Shown here: positions 1-12,574 of the stretch, one piece after another
Numbering within the stretch: position 1 is the first letter of the stretch
Layout: each line of letters starts with the position of its first letter
Assembly: GCF_036884655.1 (NCBI RefSeq)
Contig: NC_088342.1
Span: forward strand, 12,951,001-13,015,000
Direction: 5' to 3'
DNA from: Musa acuminata AAA Group
Lineage: Eukaryota; Streptophyta; Magnoliopsida; Zingiberales; Musaceae
Length of the DNA: 64,000 nucleotides
Notes under the pieces: generated by a model
What the model was told of the DNA's origin: nothing
The model's database searches: none
The model's input: only the letters and a program-made list of their open reading frames with translations
Translations under genes and position numbers: made by a program

Positions 1-112
1 CGGCTACGAAGCCGCCAACGGCTAGAAACGCAAGCTCACGTGCGCGCCCGTCCGATCTTAATCTAATGGTGGCGAGGGGAAGGCGAAGAGGTAGGGAAGG
101 GCGAGAGCTCAC

Positions 113-275
113 CGTCGCTGCCGTCGCCCTCGGCGCTGCCGTACCACGTGGCAGTCGCCGGGTGCCAATGCGGGTCGAAAACCGCAAACGCCTCGCCGGC
201 GTCGAAGAAGAAGAAGAAGAAGAAGCAAAACAAGAACAAAAAGAAGCCGCAGCTGGAGGAGGAGGAAGAAGTCAT
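113..275 (-). CDS. Beta-expansin-like protein, exon 1 only (gene cut by window edge)
   Basis: Expansins are secreted proteins that loosen plant cell walls. The first exon starts at an ATG at 275 and encodes a hydrophobic secretion signal rich in Ser and then Phe, followed by HWHPATATWYG and EGDGSD. The ATWYG...GDGSDG pattern is the N-terminal signature of the double-psi barrel domain in beta-expansins (EXPB). A consensus donor (G|GTGAGC on the minus strand) follows at 112-111, which places the intron at the usual expansin position just before the GGACGYG block. The rest of the gene, including the catalytic-like HFD region and the C-terminal grass-pollen-allergen domain, lies left of the window. 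I could not identify exon 2 in bases 1-60. The run of about seven Phe residues is encoded by a GAA/TTC microsatellite at 203-224, so signal-peptide length may vary between alleles. A TATA box lies about 95 bases upstream. The family call is good; the subfamily is less certain. Confidence 0.72.
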
Positions 276-373
276 CGTGAGCTTCTCTCCTCGCTTTTAG
301 GCTTCCAGGAGGCCAAGTATCAGCTCCAGTGTCCGGATCTCGATGTGCAAACGGCCACTGCAGTTTGCCTCAC

Positions 374-380
374 TTATATA
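374..380 (-). promoter_or_regulatory. TATA box of the expansin-like gene
   Basis: On the minus strand this reads TATATAA, 99 bases upstream of the predicted ATG at 275. That leaves room for a transcription start about 30 bases downstream and a 5' leader of roughly 65-70 bases. The position and match to the consensus make this a plausible core promoter. Confidence 0.6.
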
Positions 381-470
381 GACCAACAAACCCACCTCTC
401 ACCACCCCATAAAATATTGCTCATGCTTAACGCCCCAAACTACTGGCAACAAACAGTACTTGGATCTCCA

Positions 471-489
471 GAGAGAGAGAGAGAGAGAG
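471..489. repeat. (GA)n microsatellite
   Basis: Uninterrupted GA dinucleotide run of about nine units, about 200 bases upstream of the expansin start codon. GA/CT runs are common in plant promoters, where GAGA-binding proteins can act, but no role is shown here. Confidence 0.85.
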
Positions 490-933
490 GCGGGGGCGAG
501 GGAGACAAGCTCAGCAAGTCCCACTGCAGAGGGGGAGTAATTTTGGGTTGCTGCCAATGACGACATGGACGGGACCAGAGTCGATCCGACGCGGGGCCCG
601 TCATGTTGTGCTCCTCCATGTGCACTCCCACGTCGCGTAATTACGAGATTGACCCGGGCACGTATGCGGCTCACTCGGTGTGCCGACAGTGGCTCGACCG
701 TTATAAACCAGGAAACAATTTGGTTCCGTTAGTTAGTTGAAGGGTCAATTCTTACCGAGCTTTTCTTATTAATTTCCATTATAGTGGGCTTATCGAATCC
801 AAGGAGGTATGACGGAGGATATGTCGGCTCTTAATTCCTTATATCAACCTTTTTATTTATTTAATTTCCCTATCACCAAATGGTGGGTGCAACACGTGCC
901 TATCGCAATCTTGAAGATGATGTTTCGTCAGAA

Positions 934-937
<4 letters not shown>

Positions 938-983
<46 letters not shown>
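938..983. repeat. (TA)n microsatellite
   Basis: About 22 uninterrupted TA units in AT-rich intergenic DNA. Confidence 0.95.
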
Positions 984-985
<2 letters not shown>

Positions 986-2817
986 AATATGTCATTGCAC
1001 GGTGTTCATATTTGTCTTTACAATATTGTTGATAGCCAATTTTTATTGAAAACACATCACATTTTTAAAGAAATCCGATGGGAATTAACAAATAATGATG
1101 GGCAAGTTTCGTGGTCTTGCAATGATTATGGTTGTAAATTTAGCCAGTTAAAGAGGGTATTTTCGTCATGGAATAGTGGGGAACTGCACGACCGAGATGG
1201 TCGACACGTCGAGACATGGATACGGTAGCAACGAAAATTTACGAGAATGTCCATGACTTTTGTTCGAAACTTGCAAAGTACCACCACCGGGGAGAGACCA
1301 GACGGAAGGAACGGCGGCGTGCTCATGGGATCTGCCGACACTCGGGGCTATAACGGACGGCAGAGATGGCGTGCGCAACGGACCGTTGGTGTCCAATCAA
1401 ACGGACAAACAACTCGACGCGAGCGAATTGGCCGGTCAGCTGCTGTTTTTAGTGGGTCAAACTCTACAGCAGTCTCTGTACCCGATGATGACGGTAATTA
1501 TATGTGTATGTTTAATGATTGATGCATGTAATTATTTGGAGGATTAAAATGTCAACGGAGGGCAACTAGTTATGTTCCTCGTGGAGTCAGTACACAGGGT
1601 CTGCGTGGGCCTTCTGGAAGTTAATACTGTGGGGCAACCGCTGCATACTACCAGTTTGACTGTGTCGTTGAATGTAATAAAGGTTTCTTCCATTACCGAC
1701 AGTTGATACAGATTTTGAACGAATTATTATTCATCCTAAAATTTTGAAGTTGTTATATATATATGATGTATATTAAGCTCAATCGGATTAGAATTGAAAC
1801 ATGAAACTGAACCTAAATGTATTTTGCAAATCAATTAAACAGAAAATATTGGTGAAATAAAAAAAGAAAGGATAGAGAGAATTTGAATTCACAACTAGCT
1901 CTTCTGATAATACGATAAAGATTTTGATTAAGTTATCATTGTTCTTGAATGTTTAAGCTGTTAAAAAACGGCATATTGGCATGTTCATGCAGAAGTCGCG
2001 AGTCATCCATGCTATTAGTTAGCCTCTGTTCTTTGAAGCCATGAAGGCTTCTTCATGTTGACGGGTGACAGACAAAATAATGGCTGTTGAAGAAGGGGGG
2101 GGGGAAAGAGTAGGAAAGAAACAGGGAGACGTAGTAGCCAGAAATGTGCCAGTGGCGATGTCTTTAAGCACGCAGGTCCAGCTCTAGATCAAAATTTAAG
2201 AACTTGTTAATACTCCATTATTTTGTATCTGTTACATAACTCATAAAATCTCCTTGATCATAGCATCTTTAAGCAATTTGGAAGCTGTAAATTCTATAAA
2301 TATAATAGCAAACAACTTTTGTATAGGTATGTTGGACAAACTTGTTTCTCGGAATCTTGGACACATCTCTAGATCAAACAATCTCTTTCTGCTAGGACCA
2401 AATAAAAGCAAGTGATTCCAGCCTTGTTGGATAAATTTGATTTCGTCTGGCATTTTAACCTGCAGAAAGTTGCAAAAAGTTAGCTTCGAGTATATTTAAC
2501 TGCTGCTGATCATAAGATGCAGCTTTTGTGCAGGAGGCTCTCATTTTATCAGATAAAACACTTCATCACAGTACAACTGACAATGGAACTCAACAAACAA
2601 AAGATCACAGAAGATGCCCTCAGTATTAGGCACAGGAGTTAATAATCAAAAGTCGAAGCATTTTACTGAGACCAACATGTCCAATAGACCAAAATTATCA
2701 CAAAACTTCAAAGAAAAGGATTGTTGTGCTGCTAAGCAATTTCCATGCCCAACTCAATAAAAGATGGACTACCATACCGAATCAAAGTACTCCTACAACC
2801 AGATTGAACCTCGATAC

Positions 2818-2823
2818 TTTATT
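2818..2823 (-). terminator. Putative polyadenylation signal of the clathrin light chain gene
   Basis: AATAAA on the minus strand, about 65 bases downstream of the clathrin light chain stop codon at 2888-2890. A weaker copy lies near 2756. Assigned by position and motif only. Confidence 0.45.
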
Positions 2824-2887
2824 TTAGAGAATGAATCAAGTCAACTGTTCGAGCCAGATAAGTAAAACTCAACAAAGTGCTGTGGAA

Positions 2888-5800
2888 TCAAGCATCAGAT
2901 GATGGCTCCGGTGCCTTGTCTGCTTGCTCTTCTACCTGGGGGTTTTCTCCCTTTGGTGAGCCAGTAGTGCCATTAGCTTTGGCATCCTCCGCTGGTGTTG
3001 CTAGCTGTTTTTCTACAGCAGCAGTACCACCACCACCATCTTTGGCATGCTTAGCTGGTGAAGCGGGCTGTTTGCCTGTAGCAGTAGCACCAACTTTGGC
3101 ACCTTTGGCTGGTTCTGGTGCAGGTGGTGGTGGAGGTTTCATGTGTGGTGGGGGAGTATGTTTCAACTTGACCAATATCTGGCGCATCCTAGAGATATCG
3201 GTGGGCTTCCCAGGCTTAGGACCCTGGATAACAGCGATTGAAGGTTTCTTCTCCTGCTCTTTCTTCCCTCTCCTCTTCTCAATGTTGGCTATCTCATGAG
3301 GGATAAGCTCTGCAATTGCTTTCCAGTATTGTTTATCTACATTTGCATGGAACTTCTCCTGGTTGGCTAGATATAGCTGATCACAGACAAAAGAAAACTG
3401 CTTAGAGGACTTCCGATCATAAATATAGCAAATCTTAAAAAGCAACTAAATAGAGGGACCAAAAGGTGCAAGAAGAATTATTTTAACCTTTTCTCTTTCT
3501 CTGTTCTGTGTCTTGTTTGTTTCACAGTTCAATTTCCTTTTCTCATAAAAAGCTCGTTTGTATTCTTCAGCTTCAGCGATAATCTCGTTTCTACGCTCTT
3601 TTTCCTTTCTCTCTTTCTCCTCAAGTTCAATGGCATTTTGGCTGCATGTTTGACATATTACCGAAACAACTTGAAACAACAGCATCAAGAATTCTAAAAT
3701 AGAGTATTAAGAGTATGCATCGAAGACCATTCTCAAGAACTTCTAGAGCATGTTCGTTTCGATATGAAAATAACCACATTAAGTTATCCTAAACCAGTTA
3801 TGTTAACCTTAGAGGGTTATTTTAACAATTTAACTTGATAGTCCTGACAAAACGCATGCATGGAAATCATGAAAAAATGAATCATGTTTGACAACAAGCA
3901 ATACATATGCAAGAATTCAGAATTGACTAGTTTACAACAATATATGTCAGTCAAAATTAGTGGTTGCAGTAATGTCGTCAGAAAGGTCAGCAGACAAACA
4001 AACAGAAAAGTAAGGTCCAAAAGGTAAAGATTATACATTGTTGTGAAGTTTCTAAGTGAAACGTGACCTATCAACAGAAAAGAAAATACATCTTAAACCA
4101 TTTATTTGTATGATCTTTAAGCGAAAAAAATCTTTATTATGGATGTCTAACAGAATAGCAATATAGTTAGATTAGAAACAGCTAGAGAAGTCAGATATGT
4201 CTGTCCAACTATTAGGAAGCATCTAAGAGACTTCCACTGACACTGAACACCTTAAACCATCTAATAGAACTGATAACAGCAAGCACAGCCAGAAAGCACC
4301 TTAAACCATCTAGGAGATGCCCACTGACACCTCAAAAGGGGAAAGCAAAAGATCATGAAGAGCTTTGCCAGCTCTACCAACCCTTTATGGCAGGTAGGCA
4401 CATAAAGAATAATAAGCAATGTAAAATCTTATTAGTCACAAGTATGTTCCTTGTTATATTTACAAGAAAAATCCAGTAAGCAGAATCCTGGTTAGGCGTG
4501 TCAGATAAGACATCATGTCTACATGATGAAAGCTGCAATTTACAGAAAGAAAGATTGTCATGGTTGCAATTGAGGATTGGTAGAAAAGGTTGTCTAAAAA
4601 AATAAAGCATCTTCGGACTCAGTTTGAAGTAGTCAAAATTCAACATTGAGAACATAGCTTTTTTCTATTTTCAGGAGAAGATTGAGAACAGAATTAAATG
4701 CAACAACAAGTTCTTTTCGGTTTCAAGACCAGGCCTTATCCAGAATCCTTTCGGACCAAAAGGACTTTTGGACCCTAAGGTGATCTGAAGAGAGCCTAAA
4801 GCTTGGATTTTGAAAATTATGCGAAGTTCCTATTCCTTTTAACAGATTTTGGACAAGGACAGTATGTGGCACACGATTGGAAAAGAGAAAAGATGGGAAG
4901 CTTACAAAAGATGACAAATCAGAATATATATTTTCAAGTACCATACTATAATAGTAAAGGTCTAATTTGCTCTAGATAAAACTCGATACTGGCAGAAGAT
5001 CCATGTAGCTGGTCATAATTAAATGGGACAGTACATCATGTTGTCGTATTTATCAATGAAAAGAATCTCAGAACTTGGAAAAAACTGATAAATTTGGTAC
5101 AAAGTTTGAAAACAGAAAAATAGTAGCGATTCCTCACATTGATAAAACCAATAAAAGAAACAGATCCAAAGACAATTTGGTGAGAATGATTGTAGAAAAA
5201 TTGTCTGAATTAAAATCCAATTGAAAAGACTAACCCTGGCTGAAAAAATAAAAAGTAGTTCAATCAAACTTCAGATCACAACGACTATAACAAGAAGAAA
5301 CCTTTATCTCGAATTGACGCGAATATATAATTATTAATCAGAAAGATATCTGACCTTAAATAAGGGAATTAAATAAGCAGAGATCAATGCACCAAAGAGA
5401 ACCAAGCAATCAAACTAGAAGAGAACCTATAAGCATGTATAGCATCATGCAATTAGATCTATCATTCTAAAATAACTTCCAGTAACCCCAATTTCATGAA
5501 ACAACTAAGTCAACGCAATTAGAACATAGGCAATAGAATGAAGCTTCGATCTAAAAGACCAGAGGCTCACCGGCGCCACTCGCGGAGGAGGAAACCCTCC
5601 TCCCGCATCTGATCCGGTTCAGGAAGGAGCGGCCCGTCCGTGGTGAAGATCTCGCCGTTCTCCTCCCCCCCGTTGGCCACTTCGTCAGCCTCCGGCATCA
5701 CGAACGGCGAGGGCGAGGACGAAAAACCGTAACCCTCCGGCGAGGCCGACATGCTCCCGCCGCCGTCATGGTGGATGGGGACGTCCTCCGGCTGGAACCC

Positions 5801-6037
5801 GTACCCTCCTCCGCGGTCGGCGGAGGCGGCGCCGGGGAACATGTCGTCGCTGGCTGGGTCCTTGGCGTGTTCGCCAGCGGCGAAGGAGGAGTACGCGTCG
5901 TAGCGCTGGGAGGGGAGGCGGGGGTCGTAGCCGAGGTACCCGTCGTCGAAGGGGCGGGCGGTGGCGGACGCGGGCGCCACGGCCGCCTCCTCCTGCACGC
6001 CGCCGTTGCTGAACTCGGTGTCGAACTCGGACGACAT
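2888..6037 (-). CDS. CLC: Clathrin light chain
   Basis: Light chains bind the hub of clathrin heavy chain and regulate coat assembly at the plasma membrane and trans-Golgi network. Three exons, 5571-6037, 3488-3641 and 2888-3376, join in frame through GT-AG junctions to give about 369 residues. The N-terminus starts MSSEFDTEF and is acidic, Gly/Ser/Pro-rich and probably disordered. The heavy-chain-binding helix follows from about residue 200 ([15 protein letters not shown]), then a charged coiled coil rich in Glu, Lys and Arg. It continues into a conserved block ([20 protein letters not shown], then [15 protein letters not shown]). The tail is Pro/Ala/Lys-rich. The three-exon layout matches plant CLC genes. 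The length is close to the longer plant paralogues. Intron 1 is long (3642-5570). A longer upstream frame is open to 6163, but the ATG at 6037 gives the conserved N-terminus. I do not assign a paralogue number. Confidence 0.93.
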
Positions 6038-6164
6038 CTCTCCGATGGCGCTCTCTCTTCCCCTTTCTCTACCTCCTCCGTTTACTTGATATGGGTTGTT
6101 ATTGTCTCTTCTCCTGCGAGATCGGTCGAAGAGGAAGGTCGTTTGGCGATGGTTTGACTGCAAT

Positions 6165-8050
6165 TTTATGCTGTTTCGAAATGACCAGTTTGCCCTTCAG
6201 GGGGAAGGAGACGAAATCATGCGCGAATAGGATGACACTTGGCACGAAAGATCAAATTTCATTGTCAACAAATTTATTATTTAAAGAACACGTGCCTCGA
6301 AAGGGGAGAACCAAAAGGCTAATTGTTTATATTAAACATTTGAGGAAAATATATAATTAAACATTTATAATAACAATTTACACTATGAGGAGAAGATTTT
6401 GCATGAGAACAAAACTCATTTAATTTTTATTAATAAAAAATACATAACCTTTTTTTCATAATGTATATGAAAATTGAAGAAGTTTCCGATGTTCAGGAGA
6501 AGTTTCTTATAAGTTGGATTGGACAATCCTGGACCTACAAATTTTGAGAAAACTCAGTTCCCAAACATGGATCAAATCATGCTATTTTAGCAGAATTAGT
6601 ATCGTGGAGCTTTATCATGCACTTTTGTTGGATTAATCATATAAAAACAAGAAGAGATGCAATGTCTATAAACAAACTAACATGTTGGTTAGTGCACTAT
6701 TATTTAACTCTCTAATCTCATAAATATTATAATGAGCGAAGCTCAGACATCATTCTGATCTCGACTTTAGTTAAATATGAAATAGAAAAATCATAAATAA
6801 TAATAGGTCGTCTATTAGAATGAAAAGTCAGGAGATTAGGCTTTGTTAGTAAAGATGGAATATATATAAATATATATATAAGGATAAAAGGACAGCCACT
6901 GCAAACTCAAGTAATCACAAACCAAAAATTATCATGAATTAGATAAATAGGGTCATCTAGATTTACCTTCAACTCTTCTAGTGCCACAACAATTTTCTTA
7001 CACAGTGGCATGTCAAAGAGTATGATGACTAATCAACAAGCTAGGAATAACCAGAAGCCATGAACCCAGCTTTAGTGTCGGTGAAAATGCACCTCAACAA
7101 CAATCAGGTGAGCTACAAATAGTTGATAAACCTGATTGCATCAAAAAGGGGAAATTTTGATTTAGTTTCTATGAAGTCTTTGAATGATGAAGAACAAGAA
7201 CGCCAAGGATAAACTGTTTAGAGATCATGGGGTGGAAATGTCAAACAGAGATAAAAAAAATGATTGCTTCTATAGCACAGAGGATGGAAAGCGAAGGAGA
7301 AACAGTTCAGAGATCATCAGGTGGAAATGTTAAACGGGGATAAAAAATTATTACTTTATAACACAGAGGATGGCAAGAATAAAATTCACCAAATGCTAAT
7401 AAAATTCATCGATAGTTATCCACAAGTCCAATTAATTACTTCAAATATGCAGCTTCTTGACTTTGAATTTCCCCAAAACAGAGTTTTTTACATGCAAGTA
7501 AACTGACACCACAACATTGAAAAAGCAACCCGTGTTTGCCTGGCATTTCATAGCAATAATTTCGGGAAATCATGTCACAAATTCCAAAACCATTTGCTTC
7601 TAAGTGGTGTTATATAAATATCTCCAATGATTCAACTGGAAATGTCAACTTAACTGCATGCATCTCCACAATGCGCATTTAGGTCCATTATCCAATTAAA
7701 CAACCAAGAACCAAGAATGCCTTTAAATGAAGAGCTCCAAATAGATGGGATGAGTACAAGTACATCTAATTGGACATGAAAAAATATACCATCAGAATAC
7801 TAATATTCAATTAGTGGATTTGTGATTCATTATAGTCAGAAAATATGAGGACCACAAAATCATTTCGTCCGAGGACTTATGTTGGGTCAAACAACAGAAA
7901 ACAACAAACACTTTGACATTATGTGAAATTACATAGCATCCACAAGAAGCTCATCTTTTTCTTATGCAGGTAAAAAGGTAATATTTCTCAACTTTCAGGA
8001 GGCTACCCTAAAATTTCTCGAGACACAAGTAGGTTCAAGCAGCAGAGTAC
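6165..8050. other. Intergenic region between clathrin light chain and prolyl 4-hydroxylase genes
   Basis: AT-rich DNA without a recognisable gene. The first 150 bases contain the probable promoter and 5' leader of the clathrin light chain gene; I saw no clear TATA box. Two similar stretches lie at about 7220-7300 and 7300-7380, sharing cagagatcatnngGTGGAAATGT-like text and then GATAAAAAA and a cacagaggatgg motif, so a local duplication of about 80 bases is likely. Confidence 0.45.
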
Positions 8051-8054
8051 CTTC

Positions 8055-8060
8055 TTTATT
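8055..8060 (-). terminator. Possible polyadenylation signal of the prolyl 4-hydroxylase gene
   Basis: AATAAA on the minus strand only six bases beyond the stop codon. It is unusually close, so a downstream signal may be the one used. Confidence 0.25.
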
Positions 8061-8065
8061 TTGAA

Positions 8066-11000
8066 CTAAGCTCTATACTCATGGATACGCATCCATTTTG
8101 TAGACGACCACTTATTTCCGTTGATAACAGGACATCCAGCTGCAATAAGTTTAACAACACAATTACCATCTCAGTAACAAAGCTGGTAAGTTCAACTTGG
8201 CTGCAGACAGCTAGAACAGTCTGTAAGAAGATTGTGGATGAATCTCTGAAGTGAAACAGTTCCAAAATCTAAACATGATTTAGCTGGTCAAACACTTAAC
8301 AACTCACCGTGCAAACTAGATGGATCCAATGTGGCATCTGGCCTCATGCTCCAAAAGAGTAATGCATCTCCCATCTTAGGTTTCACAGAAATACCCTTCT
8401 TTGCACAGTCTGATAGCTCATTATACCCTGGCAAAGAGCTACTATTTACTTTGGCAGAAGGAAATACAGTTTCACCACCTTCCTCAACATCAGAACTGAG
8501 GAACAGAAATGGTTACAAAAAAAGAGAAAAGATGTTAGAACTTTTTTTTACAAACTGTATCATTTACTGACAATGTTATTGGCCTCTGAGTATAATATAG
8601 GGTGTGATTCTTACAGATACATAAGTAGGGTAGCAATTCGCTGACCCCCATTCTTGGTGTTGAATTCGTCGAGGAAGTAGTCAAAGTGCGGTTCATATTT
8701 CTGACCAACTTCATAATGGAGAACCTGAAGTCCCTCACCATTTTCTATAAGAACATAAAGCCAAATTCTAGGTGAAAGATAAGAAAAAAAGTAAAAACTA
8801 ACACCTAAGGCAAATGCTACTTCAAAAGAAACTAATACTACGATAGAGATGTATAATTTATATTGGTTAGAAAATTAGTGGCATGATGATGAACTGTCTA
8901 TTTACTAAGGTGCTGGAACATACTACTTCTATCACTGTAAAAGTCAGCCAATTGTATACTTTTTGAATTTGGCATTGTTTTTCACTGAATAAATGTTAGA
9001 ATATTCCAAGAGTGAATCAAACAAATGCCCTACAATAAAATATTATCAAAATAGATTGATGATGTTTAAAATCCAGTACTACACAATTGCAGATTGCAGT
9101 CGTGGCATCTCACTATAAAATGAGAAGTACAAGCATTGCGACTACATATCATATCTAGTCAGCACACACAAATTACATATAAATTGAAAGCAACAGTCAA
9201 AATAACATTTCTTACAGAGAAAAATTCATGCTTACTACAAAAGATAGACCATGAGAAATCAAATATGTCTGTTAAGATGACATGAACCAGACGATTTCTC
9301 ACTTTAAAAAGGAACAAATGTATATTAGAAGTACCACGATGTTTCATACTAAGCAACTCAATTCACAGATAATCTAACCCAAGACTTGCAAATTACAATG
9401 CTCCTCAGGCCCTACAATGGCAGGAGTCAATGTGCATTGGGCTTCCCTTTCGTTCATAGGATCATTTTGATTAAAGATGATCACAAAAACCATGGAATGG
9501 CATATCAAGTAAAAGACTTGCTTTTATAGTACCCACAGACGAAGTTTTTCAGTTTGTATAATATACTGAATACACACCTACAGGTATGAAGGTATAATCG
9601 GCTATCCTTTTCTCAATCGTTCGGATAATTTTGTCTTGTCCTCTTCTAAGAAACATGCCTGAACTTGTCCGTACCCTGAAAAGAAATTAGTATGATTGAA
9701 GATGTATAACAAGGAGACAATGTCTGATAAAATTCGAGCCTGCGAAATGCAAACCTGCTGTCTTTACTCTGACCAGTAGCAGTATCGACAACTGTTGACT
9801 TCTCCATGTGAGGCTTTGCCAATTCAATCAGGTATTCACATTCTTTCTTGGACTAATAAAAATGAACACAATACCAGAGCCCATCACTTCCAACAGAATA
9901 TCATTGGCGAACCTTGCTAAAGGTATTACTTGCATAATCAGACAGCTTTTAAAAGATAATTTGAGGTCACCAAAGCAAGAATAACAAGATAAAAAAGAAC
10001 TTTTAGACCTAGAATCACACGCTTATATCTGGTTTTCCCAGGTCACCATATGAGAAGGATCAAGAGTGAGGGTAAAGAAACAATGTGTAAAACATCTAGG
10101 AGTCCGCCGTATTGGAAAGTTTTATATAAATCAAGCAAACTTACACAAAGCTGTAAAAAAGATAAAAAAGAATGAGGGTATGTCAAATATGGAAGATTTG
10201 ATGCTATGACCGATGCAAAGGTATGCAACATGGACAGCATTCAACAAACTCCCACCCAGGACCAGTATATGTATCTACATGTAGAATAAAATCTTTTTTT
10301 TTTCAACAAGGAACCAACCAACTGTTCATGGTATGGTAAAATCATGTCTAGACCTTAGGACAACAACATATAGAAAACTTGATGGTGTCGAAGGCAGAAA
10401 ATGTGATATGTGAAAAATCAAAGAATGATAACAACTGCAAGAACAGATGTAGCAGGTCAGTCTGAAGTGTATCATCACAAGAGAAAGTTGGAAAACACCT
10501 TTCAAGACTAATTTAGCAGGTAATCTTAACAGAGATGTGAGCGAGTTCCTCGGTGGCAAATGACCTTCTACCGGTGGATTCCTTGTAGAGGGGTTGACAA
10601 ATATGGTTTTGGTATCCTTTGACTGAGAAGTAATCTTAAGGTCAATGCACAACCAGTTGACCATGATATCGAAGGACTTTGCGAGCATTCCCACTGATCA
10701 TGATGTGCAAGATTGAGATATATTAGAAAGAAGCCGTCGGTAACCTAGTTCGCTCGGCAATCTTGCATCAGGCCAGAGAATTTGACAGGACATAAATATG
10801 TGATCATAATTCATTAATGTAAAGCCTAGATCAGGAGAGTCGCCACAAAGAGAGAGGTGATAAATAGTGGAATTTTCACATTTATCGGATCTATAAATGA
10901 AGCTAGTTTTTAGAATTACTGCCATTTTAATTTCTCCCCAAAAATTAAAACAGAGCGCATTGCTTTTTAGGTTTGGAATGACAACTAAAATTGGTACCTT

Positions 11001-11468
11001 TCAACAGTTTTCTAACACGCATTTCAGGAAATCTAGGAGCAGAGACGGGAATCAACATGAACGGAGAAAAGCAGCGGATGAAATATACCAACCAGAAAGT
11101 TGTGATATATAAACGCCCTGGGCTCCCACGAGAGCACCTCCGTCCACTGATCCCCCCTCTCCCCCATCCCATCCCTCCTACAAAACCCGAAAACGCAATC
11201 AATGCTGACGGAAAGAGACCGCAGATCCAGGGCGAAGCGTCAACAGATCAGGTCGGGAGTGAAAAAGAACGCACATCTCGCGGATAGATCGATGGGGGCG
11301 GTGGTCTAGCTTGGGTGGGCCGTCGGAGTTCACGGGAAGCGAGAAGATCCCGAGGGCGAGGAGCATCAGGAGGACCACCGACGCGGTCAGGAGAGCTGCC
11401 AGGATCAGCGTGAACGGGGAGGATCTGCGGCCGGGAAGCTTCCGGGGGTGCCGCGCGCCCCTCGCCAT
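8066..11468 (-). CDS. P4H: Prolyl 4-hydroxylase, type II membrane protein
   Basis: A 2-oxoglutarate/Fe(II) dioxygenase that hydroxylates proline in secreted proteins such as extensins and arabinogalactan proteins, in the ER and Golgi. Seven exons join in frame: 11275-11468, 11093-11177, 9755-9852, 9578-9675, 8615-8744, 8308-8495 and 8066-8139, giving 288 residues, a normal length. A basic N-terminus precedes one membrane anchor (about residues 18-43, LILAALLTASVVLLMLLALG). The catalytic domain begins at QWTEVLSWEPRAFIYHNFL and continues with ECEYLIELAKPHM and VRTSSGMFLRRGQ. The iron ligands are visible as H178 and D180 in EPHFDYF and H264 in SLHAGC; K274, ten residues later, is the 2-oxoglutarate-binding lysine. 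The start is the ATG giving MARGARHP; an upstream in-frame GTG was not used. Exon 2 is only 85 bases and easy to miss. Intron 2 is the longest (9853-11092). All catalytic residues are present, so the gene looks functional. Confidence 0.95.
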
Positions 11469-11569
11469 GGTCGCCGCCAGCACAGCAGCCACCTTTGGGA
11501 GATCTAGACCGGAAGAGAAGAAGGCGAGGAAGACTGAAGCCGTCTGCGGTTCGCTTCTTTGTTCTTAAA

Positions 11570-12574
11570 CTAAACTACCGTCTTTAGAACTTTCTTCAAA
11601 CTCTTCTTATATTATTTTTTAAAAAAATACTTAAAATATTTTTAATAACTTGATCAAAGGTAAATTTTCGGAAAAGATCCTTAGTCTCAGTTTTGGGAAA
11701 TTGATGTGGAGCTCCCCCTTCTTAAAAACATTTCTACAAGAGTCTCAAAATTTTAAAATAGCAAAAATAACCTCCAATAACTTTTTATTTTTCTCCCCTT
11801 AAGATTTATCTTTCTCTCTCTAACTAACTTTTTCGATAAATCAACCGATACAATTAAAAACATTTATTAGATGATATCATAATTCTATTAAGCCCTTAAA
11901 ACTCCATCCCATACATATCCCAAAATCCCTTCCCATGATTTATAGCCTTAGAGAACAAAACCTGTTCATACATCTTATCCGACTACAGACGACAAATATT
12001 ATGGTGGCCAGAGTCAGATGGGAAACTGTTCATACATCTTATCCTGCTCCTACTTGCTTGCACTTTCTGTAACAGATATGCCTTGCAGGAACTGAGACCA
12101 TAATTCTGCAACTGTAAAATTAGAGTTTATCACGATTTCATTTTGTCCGAAAAATAGGCAGAATTGTGGAACTGATAACCGAAATGCATTGTAACTTTCT
12201 TGCAGCTTACAATAACAACATAGTAAAAAAATAATAATGTGGAATATGAGGAAACCTAAGACTGCAAATACACCCAAGAAAGGCATGACCGTGTAAGAAA
12301 TCTCAGATGACTTCCAACTTTAAATTTGTACAATACTGCTGGTTTCATAATTTGATAGTCTAAAAAGTTCCGTAGATCCAAGTCTTCCAAGCCGATTGGT
12401 TCTCTCGCAAATCAACCAAGCTACTGCAGAAGCGAACAATGATGCAGCCCCACGTAGCCATTTAGCAACCAACAAAACTGCAACAGGATCAACCTAGCAA
12501 GCAGTAGCTGAGAAACATTTGAATGCAAGAGCTTCAATAGCTAAAGAGATTCCATTATCGCGGAGCAGCTGGCT
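11570..12574. other. Intergenic region between prolyl 4-hydroxylase and WD40 genes
   Basis: This contains the probable promoter of the prolyl 4-hydroxylase gene (right of 11468, polypyrimidine and AT-rich) and the 3' flank of the WD40 gene. No additional gene was recognised. The short frames seen here have no known domain. Confidence 0.45.

Larger units (their letters stand above)
391..2810. other. Intergenic region between the expansin-like and clathrin light chain genes
   Basis: No gene was recognised here. The expansin upstream region holds a GA dinucleotide run at 471-489 and then GC-balanced DNA to about 720. AT-rich DNA follows with a TA microsatellite and a short G run at 2095-2103. 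Short open frames exist on both strands but have no recognisable domain; the longest crosses the TA microsatellite. Confidence 0.5.

Noticed and set aside
1..60. Exon 2 of the expansin-like gene at the left edge
   Set aside because: A possible acceptor (TTTCTAG) exists, but the translation in the required phase does not give the expected GGACGYG block, so I did not call it.
66..560. A 164-codon plus-strand frame over the expansin exon
   Set aside because: It is antisense to the expansin exon; its Glu/Lys-rich part is just the reverse of the GAA repeat, and it has no domain.
809..1228. A 139-codon plus-strand frame
   Set aside because: It crosses the TA microsatellite (giving alternating Ile-Tyr) and has no recognisable domain.
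9853..11092. Apparent loss of the SWEPRAF exon from the prolyl 4-hydroxylase gene
   Set aside because: I first failed to find this exon in the long intron region; it is a short exon at 11093-11177 and joins in frame on both sides, so the gene is complete.
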